Source of the DNA: Neolewinella marina
Lineage (GTDB): Bacteria > Bacteroidota > Bacteroidia > Chitinophagales > Saprospiraceae
NCBI RefSeq assembly: GCF_002631205.1
Contig: NZ_PDLO01000002.1
Location: 620,001 to 684,000, forward strand
Reading direction: 5' to 3'
DNA length: 64,000 nucleotides
The notes under the pieces are model-generated. The model was not told where the DNA came from. It did no database searches and was given only the letters and a program-made list of their open reading frames with translations. Each line of letters opens with the position of its first letter. Position 1 is the first letter of the stretch. The translations under genes and the position numbers were made by a program. Below are positions 53,401 to 61,530 of the stretch, piece by piece.

Positions 53401-54295
53401 GTGTGTCAGGCCGGTGCCCGGCCCACTCCTCCTCCGTTTCGAACTCCAGGGTAGCGTGTTCCACCCCTGCCTCGTGGAGTACCGATCGCGCCCGCTCCTT
53501 GAGTTCCCTGAGGTCTGCTACGGAGGTGGCGTCCTCCACCACCAGGTGGGCCGAGGCCAGGTGGTACTGTCCGTCCAGCGTCCAAAGGTGGAGGTGGTGG
53601 GCATCGGTCACTCCGGCCACGCTTTTGAGTCGCTGCTCGATGTCTGAGTAGTCCAGTCCTTCCGGAGCCGCCTGTACAATGATTTTGCCGGCTTTCCAGA
53701 GTTGCTGCACCACGCCGTAGAGGATGTAGAGGGTGATGCCGATGGACAGGGCCGGGTCGATCCACGGCAGGTCATAGAAATACATGATGATGCTGCCCAC
53801 CAGCACCGCTACCCAGCCGAGTACGTCCTCCAGTAAGTGCCAGCTGATGACCCGCTCGTTCAGGCTGTCGCCACCCTTGCGGACGCGGAAGGCCGCCGCG
53901 CCGTTGACGACCACCCCCAAGATGGCCAGGTAGATCATACCTTCCGCTTCAGGCTCCCCGGGATCCCATAGCGCAGGAACGGCCCGCGTAAGAATGAGGA
54001 CCGACCCTGCCACTAGCACCACCCCAGTGATGATGGCGCCAAGGGTATTGAAGCGCTTGTACCCGTAGGTGAAGTTCGGCGTCCGCCCCTTGCGCGACAA
54101 CCGCTGAAAATACCAGGCTACTCCGAGCGACAGGCTGTCGCCCAGGTCATGGAGCGCATCGGACAGGATGGCGATGGAGCCGGTCCAGAACCCGCCAATG
54201 ATCTCTACTACGGTGAAGGCGAGATTGAGAAAAAAGGCCGTCGCTACGCCCTTTCCGTTGTCGCCGGCAGCGTGATGATGATGGTCGTTCGCCAT
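53390..54295 (-). CDS. Cation diffusion facilitator (CDF) metal exporter
   Basis: I choose the ATG at 54293-54295 (MANDHHHHAAGDNG), 301 aa; an upstream ATG adds 11 residues. It has six TM segments and the zinc-site motif DALHDLGDSLSLG in TM2, with HLLEDVLGWVAVL in TM5 giving the second pair. The His-rich N-terminus and C-terminal cytosolic domain (HHLHLWTLDGQYHLASAHLV) fit ZitB/CzcD. It would export Zn2+, Co2+ or Cd2+ from the cytosol. Its last codons lie in a palindromic repeat. Confidence 0.9.
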   Translation of the reverse strand: MANDHHHHAAGDNGKGVATAFFLNLAFTVVEIIGGFWTGSIAILSDALHDLGDSLSLGVAWYFQRLSRKGRTPNFTYGYKRFNTLGAIITGVVLVAGSVLILTRAVPALWDPGEPEAEGMIYLAILGVVVNGAAAFRVRKGGDSLNERVISWHLLEDVLGWVAVLVGSIIMYFYDLPWIDPALSIGITLYILYGVVQQLWKAGKIIVQAAPEGLDYSDIEQRLKSVAGVTDAHHLHLWTLDGQYHLASAHLVVEDATSVADLRELKERARSVLHEAGVEHATLEFETEEEWAGHRPDTPDV

Positions 54296-54337
54296 GGATC
54301 TGGTTTGTGGGTGAAAGGATGTGACCACCCTCGGTGT

Positions 54338-54538
54338 TCACCCGGCCCGGTCAAGCCACCAGCGGCGGGCCCGCTCCAGGGCAATCCGGATAATATCGGT
54401 CCGGGTTTTTTCCGGCTCGTCCCGCAGCAGTTCGTTGCCGATCTCGAGGGCCATTTGCCTGAGCTTGGGTTCGTAGTCGCTGAAGTCCGGACCGAAATCC
54501 GCTTCGACAAGTGGCTTTGGGGTAGGCGGATTTGCCAT
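54338..54538 (-). CDS. Conserved-looking small protein of unknown function, 66 aa
   Basis: I choose the ATG at 54536-54538 (MANPPTPKPLVEADFGPDFS). The C-terminal half (IRIALERARRWWLDRAG) is helical and basic, while the N-terminal half is acidic. No domain is recognised. It sits between czcB and the CDF gene in the same direction, so it may be part of the metal operon. A second palindrome (54563-54605) lies just upstream. Confidence 0.5.
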   Translation of the reverse strand: MANPPTPKPLVEADFGPDFSDYEPKLRQMALEIGNELLRDEPEKTRTDIIRIALERARRWWLDRAG

Positions 54539-54562
54539 GGCGTTGATTTTATGCCAATTTAG

Positions 54563-54605
54563 CAGACATCGGATGTCTGTCAAAATGACAGACGTCCGAT
54601 GTCTG
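54563..54605. repeat. Nested palindrome site 2
   Basis: Arms of 20 bp (CAGACATCGGATGTCTGTCA and its near-complement) surround AAA, with one mismatch. Each arm is itself palindromic (CAGACATC-G-GATGTCTG). It lies between the czcB stop (54614) and the 66-aa gene start (54538). On the minus strand six T residues precede the repeat. Confidence 0.8.
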
Positions 54606-54613
54606 ACAAAAAA

Positions 54614-55855
54614 TCAGTGCTCGTGCCCCAGCTCACTGGCCATCCCCTGGGCCTGCACGAAGTAGGCATTGTCGGTCACCAGCCGGTGACCGGCGGGCAG
54701 GGAATCCACGAAGCGCACCGCCGTGAAGCCATCCTCAGTCACGCCGGGATTCACCCGCAGTCGGGTAAACTCAACTTCGTTCTCCCCTTCCGTCTGCGGC
54801 GGGGCGGCAAATACGTAATGCAGCTCCCCCTCCCGTACGATGGCCGATTCCGGCAGGGCGGGAACGGTGCCCTCCGCCAGCCAGATGCGGGCCTCGGCGA
54901 AGCGGTCGCGGATGAAGGGCGGCTGCTCCCCGACCAGGTGGGCGTGTACCCGCACGGTCTTGTTCGTGGCATCAAAGTCCTTGCCCACCACGTGGATCTC
55001 GGCGGTGTAGGGTTCGGGGGTGAGGGAGGGAATGCGGTAGGTGACCCGCTGCCCGACCTCCACCTTGCCGATGTCGCGCTCGAATACGTCGAGTTCCAGG
55101 TGAAGGTGGTCCTCGTCGATCAACTCCATCAACTCGGTGCGGGGCTCCACGTAGATGCCGTCGTGAAGGACGATGCTGGTGATGTAGCCGGCCCGGGGGG
55201 CCCGGAGCTGGATCCGCCGGCTGATGGATTCCGGGGTAAGCCCGTCAACCGGTAGGCCCAGGTATTCCAGTCGCTGCCGCAGTCCGGCCACGGTGGCGCG
55301 GTGGGTAGCAACCTCCGCCTGCAGCCGCTGCACGGTATTCAGTACCCCGGCGGAATCGGCGTATAGCTGCTCCTGCCGGGCGAGTTCCTGCTCGGCGTAG
55401 CCGAGCTGGGCCCGGACCTCCAGGTAGCGCTGTTGCAGGTCGATGAACTCGGGGTTTTCGAGATAGCCGAGCAGGGCACCCCGCTTCACGTAGTCGCCCT
55501 CCACGTAGTTGGCCACGTCGCGCACGAAGCCCGAGGCACGGGCGCTCACGGCGGCGTAGCCGTTGGGGGGCAGCCCCAGGGTACCGGTGGCCGTGAGGTA
55601 GTCGTTCAGTTTCAGGTCGCGGACTTCCCCGAAGCGGATGTCCATGGCGTCCAGTTGCGCGGCGGTCAGGTGGATGCTACCCCCTTCTTCATGGTGGTCG
55701 TCGCCGTGCGCATCCTCGTGGTGGCCCGTTTCGTGGTCATCGTGGTCGTCTTGATCATCGGGCGCCGGTGCGCAGGTGCCCAGGAAGGCCAGCAAGAGCA
55801 GGGCGGTGAGGCTCCGGAAGGCGGGGGCCAGACAGTTGATTCCGTACTTATTCAT
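54614..55855 (-). CDS. czcB: CzcB-type membrane fusion protein (metal efflux adaptor)
   Basis: The 413-aa protein has a signal/lipobox segment (LLLLAFLGTCAPAPDDQ) and then an Asp/His-rich region (DDHETGHHEDAHGDDHHEE) that could bind zinc. The adaptor fold follows: lipoyl half (VSARASGFVRDVANYVEGDY), coiled-coil hairpin (LEVRAQLGYAEQELARQEQL), and beta-barrel (VEVGQRVTYRIPSLTPEPYT). Its start overlaps the CzcA stop by 8 bp. It links the inner-membrane pump to the TolC-like channel. Confidence 0.9.
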   Translation of the reverse strand: MNKYGINCLAPAFRSLTALLLLAFLGTCAPAPDDQDDHDDHETGHHEDAHGDDHHEEGGSIHLTAAQLDAMDIRFGEVRDLKLNDYLTATGTLGLPPNGYAAVSARASGFVRDVANYVEGDYVKRGALLGYLENPEFIDLQQRYLEVRAQLGYAEQELARQEQLYADSAGVLNTVQRLQAEVATHRATVAGLRQRLEYLGLPVDGLTPESISRRIQLRAPRAGYITSIVLHDGIYVEPRTELMELIDEDHLHLELDVFERDIGKVEVGQRVTYRIPSLTPEPYTAEIHVVGKDFDATNKTVRVHAHLVGEQPPFIRDRFAEARIWLAEGTVPALPESAIVREGELHYVFAAPPQTEGENEVEFTRLRVNPGVTEDGFTAVRFVDSLPAGHRLVTDNAYFVQAQGMASELGHEH

Positions 55856-58800
55856 TGCGGAGGTATTGGAGGCGGTAGAGGGCCAGGTTGTGGGTCAGGA
55901 TTTCCTGGAGGAGGTCGTGGCGGGTATCGGCCAGGCTGCGTAGGGCGTCGAGGACTTCCAGGTAGCCCAATTCGCCGGCGCGGTAGTTCAGGCGGGTAAT
56001 GCGGACGAGCTCGGGGATGACCCCTTCGGCCCGCTCCCGGTAGCGGAGTACGTTGGTGGCCGACTGGCTGAGCTCGGTCTCCAGCCGGACCATTTCGCGC
56101 TGGTAGGCCAGCTCGGTGGCCGCCAGTTCGGATTCGGCGCGGGCAACGTCGATGCGGCGGGACTCCACCCGGCGGCGGTTGGGGGCGGTGAAGAGCTGGA
56201 GGGTCAGCCCGGCCTCCAGTCCGCTCAGGTACCCCCCCTCGGTGAACTGCTGGCCGGAATAACCGAGCCGGAAGGTGGGCAGGGTTTCCGCGGCCGTCAG
56301 GTCCACCGCGGCGGTACGCTGCTCCACGCGGCGGCGGGCCAGGGCTACGCTCGGGTGATCCGGATCGCCGCTGCCGGGTGGTCCCGTGTACACTTCCAGG
56401 CGGAGGGTATCGGCGGGCAGCCAGGATTGTCCGTCGGCGAGCAGGGAGAGTTGTGATTGCAGTCCCTCCAGGGCCGTCAGATTGGCTTCTGCCCGCTGGC
56501 GGATGAGGTCCATTTCGGCTTCCAGCCGCAGGGCTTCGGCCAGATTGGTCGCACCGGCCGAGGCACGGGCGCGGGCGATGCGGTCGAAGCCGGCGTAGGT
56601 GTCCAGCAACCGCTGGTAGTGGCGGTCCAGGGCTTCGTGGAACCGCATGCGGCCGAAGAGGGTACGTACCGACAGCCGGACCTCAGCCGCGGTGAGGTCG
56701 CGGGAGGCAAGGTCACCGGCCACCACGGCATCCTGCAGGGCATTGGCCGCCCGGAGCGCCCCGGGGTGATCGAACCGCTGGAGGACCGAGAGCTGACTCA
56801 TCCGTTGCCCGTTCTCCCGGAAGAGTCCGTCGCCGTTGTAGCTCAGGTCGGTGGTTCCCGGAGCGTAGGGCAGGTCGAGCAGGGCGCGGTCCCTTTCCAG
56901 GGACTTATTGGCGGCCTTCAGGTCGGGATGGAGGTCGAGTACCCGGTTCACGGCATCCTCGACCGGAATCCTTGGCACCTGCGCGCCGGCGCCCACGGAA
57001 GCGAACAGCAGCGGCAACAGGATAACCAGATTGCGCGTCCGGCCCGTACGGCGGTCCTGCCACCGCTCGAGCCAGTAGTAGCCGATCGGCAGGATCACCA
57101 GCGTAAGGAAAGTAGCGGTGATAAGCCCCCCGATGACCACCGTGGCCAGCGGGCGCTGCACCTCGGCGCCCCCGGAATTGGACAGGGCCATGGGCAGGAA
57201 GCCGAGCGAGGCCACGGCGGCCGTCATGATCACCGGTCGGAGCCGGACGCGCGTACCTTCCACGATGCGGTCGCGCACGTCGGTCCACCCCTCCTCCTTC
57301 AACTGGTTGAAGTAGCCTACCAGCACGATGCCGTTGAGCACGGCCACCCCGAACAGGGCGATGAAACCGATGCCGGCCGAGATGCTGAAGGGCATGCCCC
57401 GCAGCTCCAGGGCCCATACCCCACCGATGGCGGAGAGCGGGATGGCCACGAAGATCAACAGGGCCTGGGAGAAGCTGCCGAAGGTGAAAAAGAGCAGGGA
57501 AAAGATGAGCGCCAGGGCCACCGGTACCGCCACCGCGAGCCGGGCGCTGGCCGCCTGCAGGTTCTCGAACTGCCCGCCGTAGGTCAGGTAGTATCCCGGG
57601 GGCAACTGGAGCTGGTCGTCGAGGGCCTGCTGAATGTTCTTCACTAGCCTTTCCACGTCGGTATCTCCCACGTTTACGCCGATCACGGTGCGGCGGTTGG
57701 TGTTCTCCCGGCTGATCTGCATGGGAGCATCGATGAGGCGCACCGCAGCCACTTCGCGCAGCGGCACCTGCCCGCCGCCGGACAGGGGGATGTAGAGATT
57801 GGCTACGTCCTGGAGGTCGGTACGGTCGGCCGACTGCAGCCGTACCGTCAGGTCGAAGCGGCGCTCGTTCTCGTAGACGGTCCCCGCCGAGCGGCCGGCG
57901 AAGGCGGCCTCGACGACGCGGTTGACGTCGCGGACTTGCAGTCCGTACTGGGCCAGCTTGCCGTAGTCGAAGTCGACCACGATCTGCGGCATGCCCGTGG
58001 TCTGCTCCACGGTGACGGTGCCCGTCCCGGGCAGGCCGGCGATGATGGCTTCTGCTTCCCTGGCCTTGCGGTAGGCCAGGTCCAGGTCAGGACCGTAGAG
58101 TTTGATGGCAATGTCGGCCTTGGTGCCCGTCATCAGTTCATTGAAGCGCAGCTGGATGGGCTGGGAGAACTCCAGTCCCACGCCGGGAAACACCTCCAGC
58201 GCCTCCTCGATGGCCTCGAACATTCCCTGGCGGTCGTCGGCCGTTTCCCACTCGTCGCGGGGCAGCATCACCAGGGTGTAGTCGCCCACCTCGACCGGCA
58301 TGGGGTCGGTGGGGATCTCGGCCGAGCCGATGGCGGTGACCACGTCCGTCACTTCCGGGATCTCTTCCAGAATGCGCCGTTGCACCTTGCGGGTGACCTC
58401 TACGCTTTGGGAAAGCGAGGTGCCGGGGGGCAGGATTTGCTGCATGGCCAGGTCGCCCTCCTCCAGGGTAGGGATGAACTCCCCCCCGAGGCGGGTAAAT
58501 TGCCACAGGCTAAGCAGGAACAGCAGGGCGGTGCCCGCTACCGTAAGTCCGCGCCAGCGCAGGGCGGCGCGCAGGACCGGCGCGTAGAGCCGCTGGCAGA
58601 ACCCGATGATGCGGTCGGCCAAGGTGCGGCGGTTGCTGATGTGCTTCTTCAGCACCAGGGCCGATAAAGCCGGCACGTAGGTGAGTGAGAGGATGAGGGC
58701 GCCGGCGATGGCCAGCATGACGGTCTGGGCCATGGGGCGGAACATCTTGCCCTCGATGCCCACCAGGGCCAGGATGGGCAGGTAGACCAGCAGGATGATG

Positions 58801-60155
58801 ATCTCCCCGAAGGCCGCGGAGCTGCGGATGCGGACCGCGGCGGTGGTGACCTCCTCGTCCATCTGGAAACGGGTGAGCCGCTGGCCGGGGAAGCGGCTGC
58901 CCAGCCGATGGACGATCGCCTCCACGATGATGACGGCCCCGTCGACGATGAGGCCGAAGTCGATGGCCCCCAGGCTCATCAGGTTGGCCGAGATGCCCAG
59001 CAGGTTCATCATGGAGATCGCGAAGAGCATCGACAGCGGGATGACGGAGGCAACCACCAGTCCGGCCCGCCAGTTGCCCAGCAGCAGGACCAGGATGAAG
59101 ACCACGATAAGCCCTCCCTCAATCAGGTTGGTGGCCACGGTGCGCACGGCGGTGGTCACCAGCTTGTCGCGCACCAGGTAGGGCTCGATCACTACCCCTT
59201 CGGGCAGCGACTTCTGTACCTGTTCCACCCTTTCCCTCACCCGCTCGGTGACCGCTGCGGAATTGGCGCCGCGGAGCATCATCACCCGGCCCCCGACGAC
59301 CTCCTCGCCGTTGCGCACCAGGGCGCCGAAGCGCGGGGCGGCGCCGAAGCCGACCGTGCCGACATCCTGGATGAGGATGGGCCGCCCGCCGCGCACGGCT
59401 ACCACGATCTTCCGGATGTCGTCCAGGGTGCGGGTGATGCCGTTGGTGCGGATGTAGTAGGTGCGGGGGTTCTTCTCGATGTAGGCTCCGCCGGTATTCT
59501 CGTTGCTGTTCTCCAGGGCGGAGAGCACCTCGGGGATGGTCACCGCCATGGCCTTCAGCTGGTCGGGGTCCACGGCTACCTCGTACTGCTTGAGGAAGCC
59601 CCCCATGCTGTTCACCTCCACTACCCCTTCGATGCCGGAGAGCTGGCGGCTCACGATCCAGTCCTGCATGCTGCGCAGCTCGGTGGGGGAATAGCGGTCC
59701 TCGTAGCCCGGCTCGGGCCGCAGCACGTACTGGTAGATCTCGCCGAGGCCGGTGGAGATGGGCGCCAGGGTGGGGCTGCCGAGGCCGGGCGGGATGTTTT
59801 CGGTCGCTTCCCGCAGGTGCTCGGTGACCAGTTGCCGCGCCAGGTAAATGTCGGTGTCCTCTTCGAAGACCACCGTCACCACCGAAAGCCCGAAGCGGGA
59901 GATGGAGCGGATCTCCTCCAGGTCCTGAAGGTTCTGCAGGGCCAGCTCCACGGGAGTGGTGATGAACTGTTCCACCTCCTGGGTGGCCAGGGTAGGTGAG
60001 GTGGTGATGACCTGCACCTGGTTGTTGGTGATGTCGGGGACGGCATCGATGGGGATTTGCCGCAGGGAGAAAATACCCCAGACAATAAGGGCCAGGACGA
60101 ATAGTCCGACCACTAGCTTATTCCGCACGGAATAAGCAATGATAGCATCAAACAT
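55848..60155 (-). CDS. czcA: CzcA-type heavy-metal RND permease fused to a TolC-like domain, 1435 aa
   Basis: Residues 1-1040 are a complete RND pump starting MFDAIIAYSVRNKLVVGLFV. TM4 has AIDFGLIVDGAVIIVEAIVH near residues 395-415, the DFGxxxDGA signature of the Zn/Co/Cd/Ni group (HME1-type). From about residue 1050 the chain continues as a TolC-like outer-membrane protein. It is preceded by a hydrophobic stretch (LVILLPLLFASVGAGAQ) that looks like a signal peptide with an AxA cut site. The RND pump ends in the cytosol, so this extra helix could carry the TolC part out and be cleaved there. This fusion is known in Bacteroidota. Confidence 0.92.
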   Translation of the reverse strand: MFDAIIAYSVRNKLVVGLFVLALIVWGIFSLRQIPIDAVPDITNNQVQVITTSPTLATQEVEQFITTPVELALQNLQDLEEIRSISRFGLSVVTVVFEEDTDIYLARQLVTEHLREATENIPPGLGSPTLAPISTGLGEIYQYVLRPEPGYEDRYSPTELRSMQDWIVSRQLSGIEGVVEVNSMGGFLKQYEVAVDPDQLKAMAVTIPEVLSALENSNENTGGAYIEKNPRTYYIRTNGITRTLDDIRKIVVAVRGGRPILIQDVGTVGFGAAPRFGALVRNGEEVVGGRVMMLRGANSAAVTERVRERVEQVQKSLPEGVVIEPYLVRDKLVTTAVRTVATNLIEGGLIVVFILVLLLGNWRAGLVVASVIPLSMLFAISMMNLLGISANLMSLGAIDFGLIVDGAVIIVEAIVHRLGSRFPGQRLTRFQMDEEVTTAAVRIRSSAAFGEIIILLVYLPILALVGIEGKMFRPMAQTVMLAIAGALILSLTYVPALSALVLKKHISNRRTLADRIIGFCQRLYAPVLRAALRWRGLTVAGTALLFLLSLWQFTRLGGEFIPTLEEGDLAMQQILPPGTSLSQSVEVTRKVQRRILEEIPEVTDVVTAIGSAEIPTDPMPVEVGDYTLVMLPRDEWETADDRQGMFEAIEEALEVFPGVGLEFSQPIQLRFNELMTGTKADIAIKLYGPDLDLAYRKAREAEAIIAGLPGTGTVTVEQTTGMPQIVVDFDYGKLAQYGLQVRDVNRVVEAAFAGRSAGTVYENERRFDLTVRLQSADRTDLQDVANLYIPLSGGGQVPLREVAAVRLIDAPMQISRENTNRRTVIGVNVGDTDVERLVKNIQQALDDQLQLPPGYYLTYGGQFENLQAASARLAVAVPVALALIFSLLFFTFGSFSQALLIFVAIPLSAIGGVWALELRGMPFSISAGIGFIALFGVAVLNGIVLVGYFNQLKEEGWTDVRDRIVEGTRVRLRPVIMTAAVASLGFLPMALSNSGGAEVQRPLATVVIGGLITATFLTLVILPIGYYWLERWQDRRTGRTRNLVILLPLLFASVGAGAQVPRIPVEDAVNRVLDLHPDLKAANKSLERDRALLDLPYAPGTTDLSYNGDGLFRENGQRMSQLSVLQRFDHPGALRAANALQDAVVAGDLASRDLTAAEVRLSVRTLFGRMRFHEALDRHYQRLLDTYAGFDRIARARASAGATNLAEALRLEAEMDLIRQRAEANLTALEGLQSQLSLLADGQSWLPADTLRLEVYTGPPGSGDPDHPSVALARRRVEQRTAAVDLTAAETLPTFRLGYSGQQFTEGGYLSGLEAGLTLQLFTAPNRRRVESRRIDVARAESELAATELAYQREMVRLETELSQSATNVLRYRERAEGVIPELVRITRLNYRAGELGYLEVLDALRSLADTRHDLLQEILTHNLALYRLQYLRNE

Positions 60156-60197
60156 GTAGGAAAGGATTAGCTAAACCGAAAGAGTGAAACGGAGTAG

Positions 60198-60512
60198 CTA
60201 GCCGCGGGGCGGTGGTCCGGTGCCGGTATCAGGGACAATGGTCTTCCAGTCCTGGTGGCTCGCGGGGCGGGCCTGGCCGGTGGGCGGGGGCGTTTCCGCC
60301 ATTTCGAGTTCCGCAAGGGCGGGCGGAGCGTCGGCAAGGAGTCCGCAGCAGGAGCAGCTGCAGAAAGACGCGCAGTCGTCGTCGTGGTCGGGAGCGCCGT
60401 GGTCCTCCGCTTCCGTGGTTTCCCCGCACTCCACGCCGGCTACCAGGTCCCCACAGGGGGACAGGGCCAGAAAGGTCATCTGAAGGGCCAGCAGGAGGAG
60501 GGCAACGCGCAT
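60198..60512 (-). CDS. Cysteine-rich secreted protein, DUF6660-like
   Basis: I choose the ATG at 60510-60512 (MRVALLLLALQMTFLALSPC), 104 aa; the longer frame runs through the palindrome at 60564. A signal peptide is followed by an acidic-His segment (EDHGAPDHDDDCASFCSCSC, ending CCG) and a Pro-rich tail. It lies 42 bp before czcA in the same direction. It resembles the DUF6660 group that precedes czcA in Bacteroidota; a role as a periplasmic metal buffer is a guess. Confidence 0.65.
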   Translation of the reverse strand: MRVALLLLALQMTFLALSPCGDLVAGVECGETTEAEDHGAPDHDDDCASFCSCSCCGLLADAPPALAELEMAETPPPTGQARPASHQDWKTIVPDTGTGPPPRG

Positions 60513-60563
60513 GGTGGATGGAAGACACGCCGGCGGCGGGAAGGGTTGAGGGTGGTGACAACT

Positions 60564-60612
60564 TGTCAGACATCGGATGTCTGTCATTTTGACAGACATC
60601 CGATGTCTGACA
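60564..60612. repeat. Nested palindrome site 3 (23-bp perfect arms)
   Basis: TGTCAGACATCGGATGTCTGTC-A (23 nt, 60564-60586) and its exact complement (60590-60612) surround TTT. Each arm is itself a palindrome around CAGACATC/GATGTCTG. It lies between the divergent DUF6660-like gene and the DUF6503 gene. It is the longest of the three copies in the window. Confidence 0.85.
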
Positions 60613-60656
60613 CAACCTTTCCCCCCTTCCATTGTCCTTAACCCCAAACCAACCCC

Positions 60657-61526
60657 ATGCCTTACCTAGCCCTCCTGCTCCTGCTCGCGCTCATGGCCTG
60701 CCAGTCGGACCCCGCGCCCGAAACCGAAGCCCCCGCCCCGGAAATGTCCATGGATCCCTACGCCGAACGGGTCGCGGCGGCCTATGAACGCCTCGGCACC
60801 AGCGCTCCGGCGCAAAAAGTGCTGCGCGCCATCGAAGCCCACGGCGGCCTCGAGGCCTGGTACGCCAACAGTCCCCTGTACTTCCACTTCAACTACCAGC
60901 CGCTCGACGACGGCTCCCCGCGCAACACCCTGGCCTACAACGATTACCGCCGCAGCCGGGCCGTCCACCTGCTGGCCACCGACACCACCCAACGGTTCGG
61001 ATTCGACGGGCAGCAGGCCTGGTCCATGACCGGCGAACGGGTGGACGGGATGAGCCCCCGCTTCTGGTCGCTGACGCCCTACTACTTCGTAGGGCTCCCC
61101 TTCGTGCTGGCCGATGAGGGCATCCACTTCGAGGCCCTGCCCGCCGAGGAATTGGACGGCACCACCTACGACCTGGTGAAGGTGACCTACGCCGAGGGCA
61201 CCGGCGACGCCGATCAGGACTACTACGTCCTCTACCTGAACCCGGAAACCGCCCAGCTCGACGCCCTGCGGTACATCGTTTCCTACCCCGGATACTTCCC
61301 CGACGGCGGCCAGACGCCCGAGAAACTGATGAAGGTTACCGGCAAGACCAAGGTCGACGGCATCACCCTGCCCACCGGCTACGACACCCACTACTGGAAC
61401 GACGGCAACCCCGGAGAGAAGGTCACCGAAACCCAGGTGACGGACTACGCCTTCCGCCCCGAACTGGGGGATGATTTCTTCAACATGCCCGCCGACGCCC
61501 GGGTGTTCAACGACCTGCCGGAGTAG
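60657..61526 (+). CDS. DUF6503-like lipoprotein, 289 aa
   Basis: The lipobox signal (MPYLALLLLLALMACQSDPA) places Cys at residue 15. The middle has HGGLEAWYANSPLYFHFNYQ, GFDGQQAWSMTGERVDG and a later KVDGITLPTGYDTHYW. The pattern fits DUF6503, a Bacteroidota lipoprotein family of unknown function that resembles outer-membrane lipoprotein-sorting-like beta structures. It ends 4 bp from the convergent GH2 gene. Confidence 0.75.
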   Translation: MPYLALLLLLALMACQSDPAPETEAPAPEMSMDPYAERVAAAYERLGTSAPAQKVLRAIEAHGGLEAWYANSPLYFHFNYQPLDDGSPRNTLAYNDYRRSRAVHLLATDTTQRFGFDGQQAWSMTGERVDGMSPRFWSLTPYYFVGLPFVLADEGIHFEALPAEELDGTTYDLVKVTYAEGTGDADQDYYVLYLNPETAQLDALRYIVSYPGYFPDGGQTPEKLMKVTGKTKVDGITLPTGYDTHYWNDGNPGEKVTETQVTDYAFRPELGDDFFNMPADARVFNDLPE

Positions 61527-61530
61527 CGAC

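Noticed and set aside
53372-60612. Palindromes as simple rho-independent terminators
   Set aside because: Site 1 and site 3 lack a U-tract on either strand, and the nested symmetry and shared word are more elaborate than a terminator needs. They may still slow or end transcription.
31692-61526. Recent mobile element carrying the metal island
   Set aside because: No integrase, transposase, tRNA attachment site or conjugation gene was found, and base composition looks like the rest of the window. It may still be an old acquisition.
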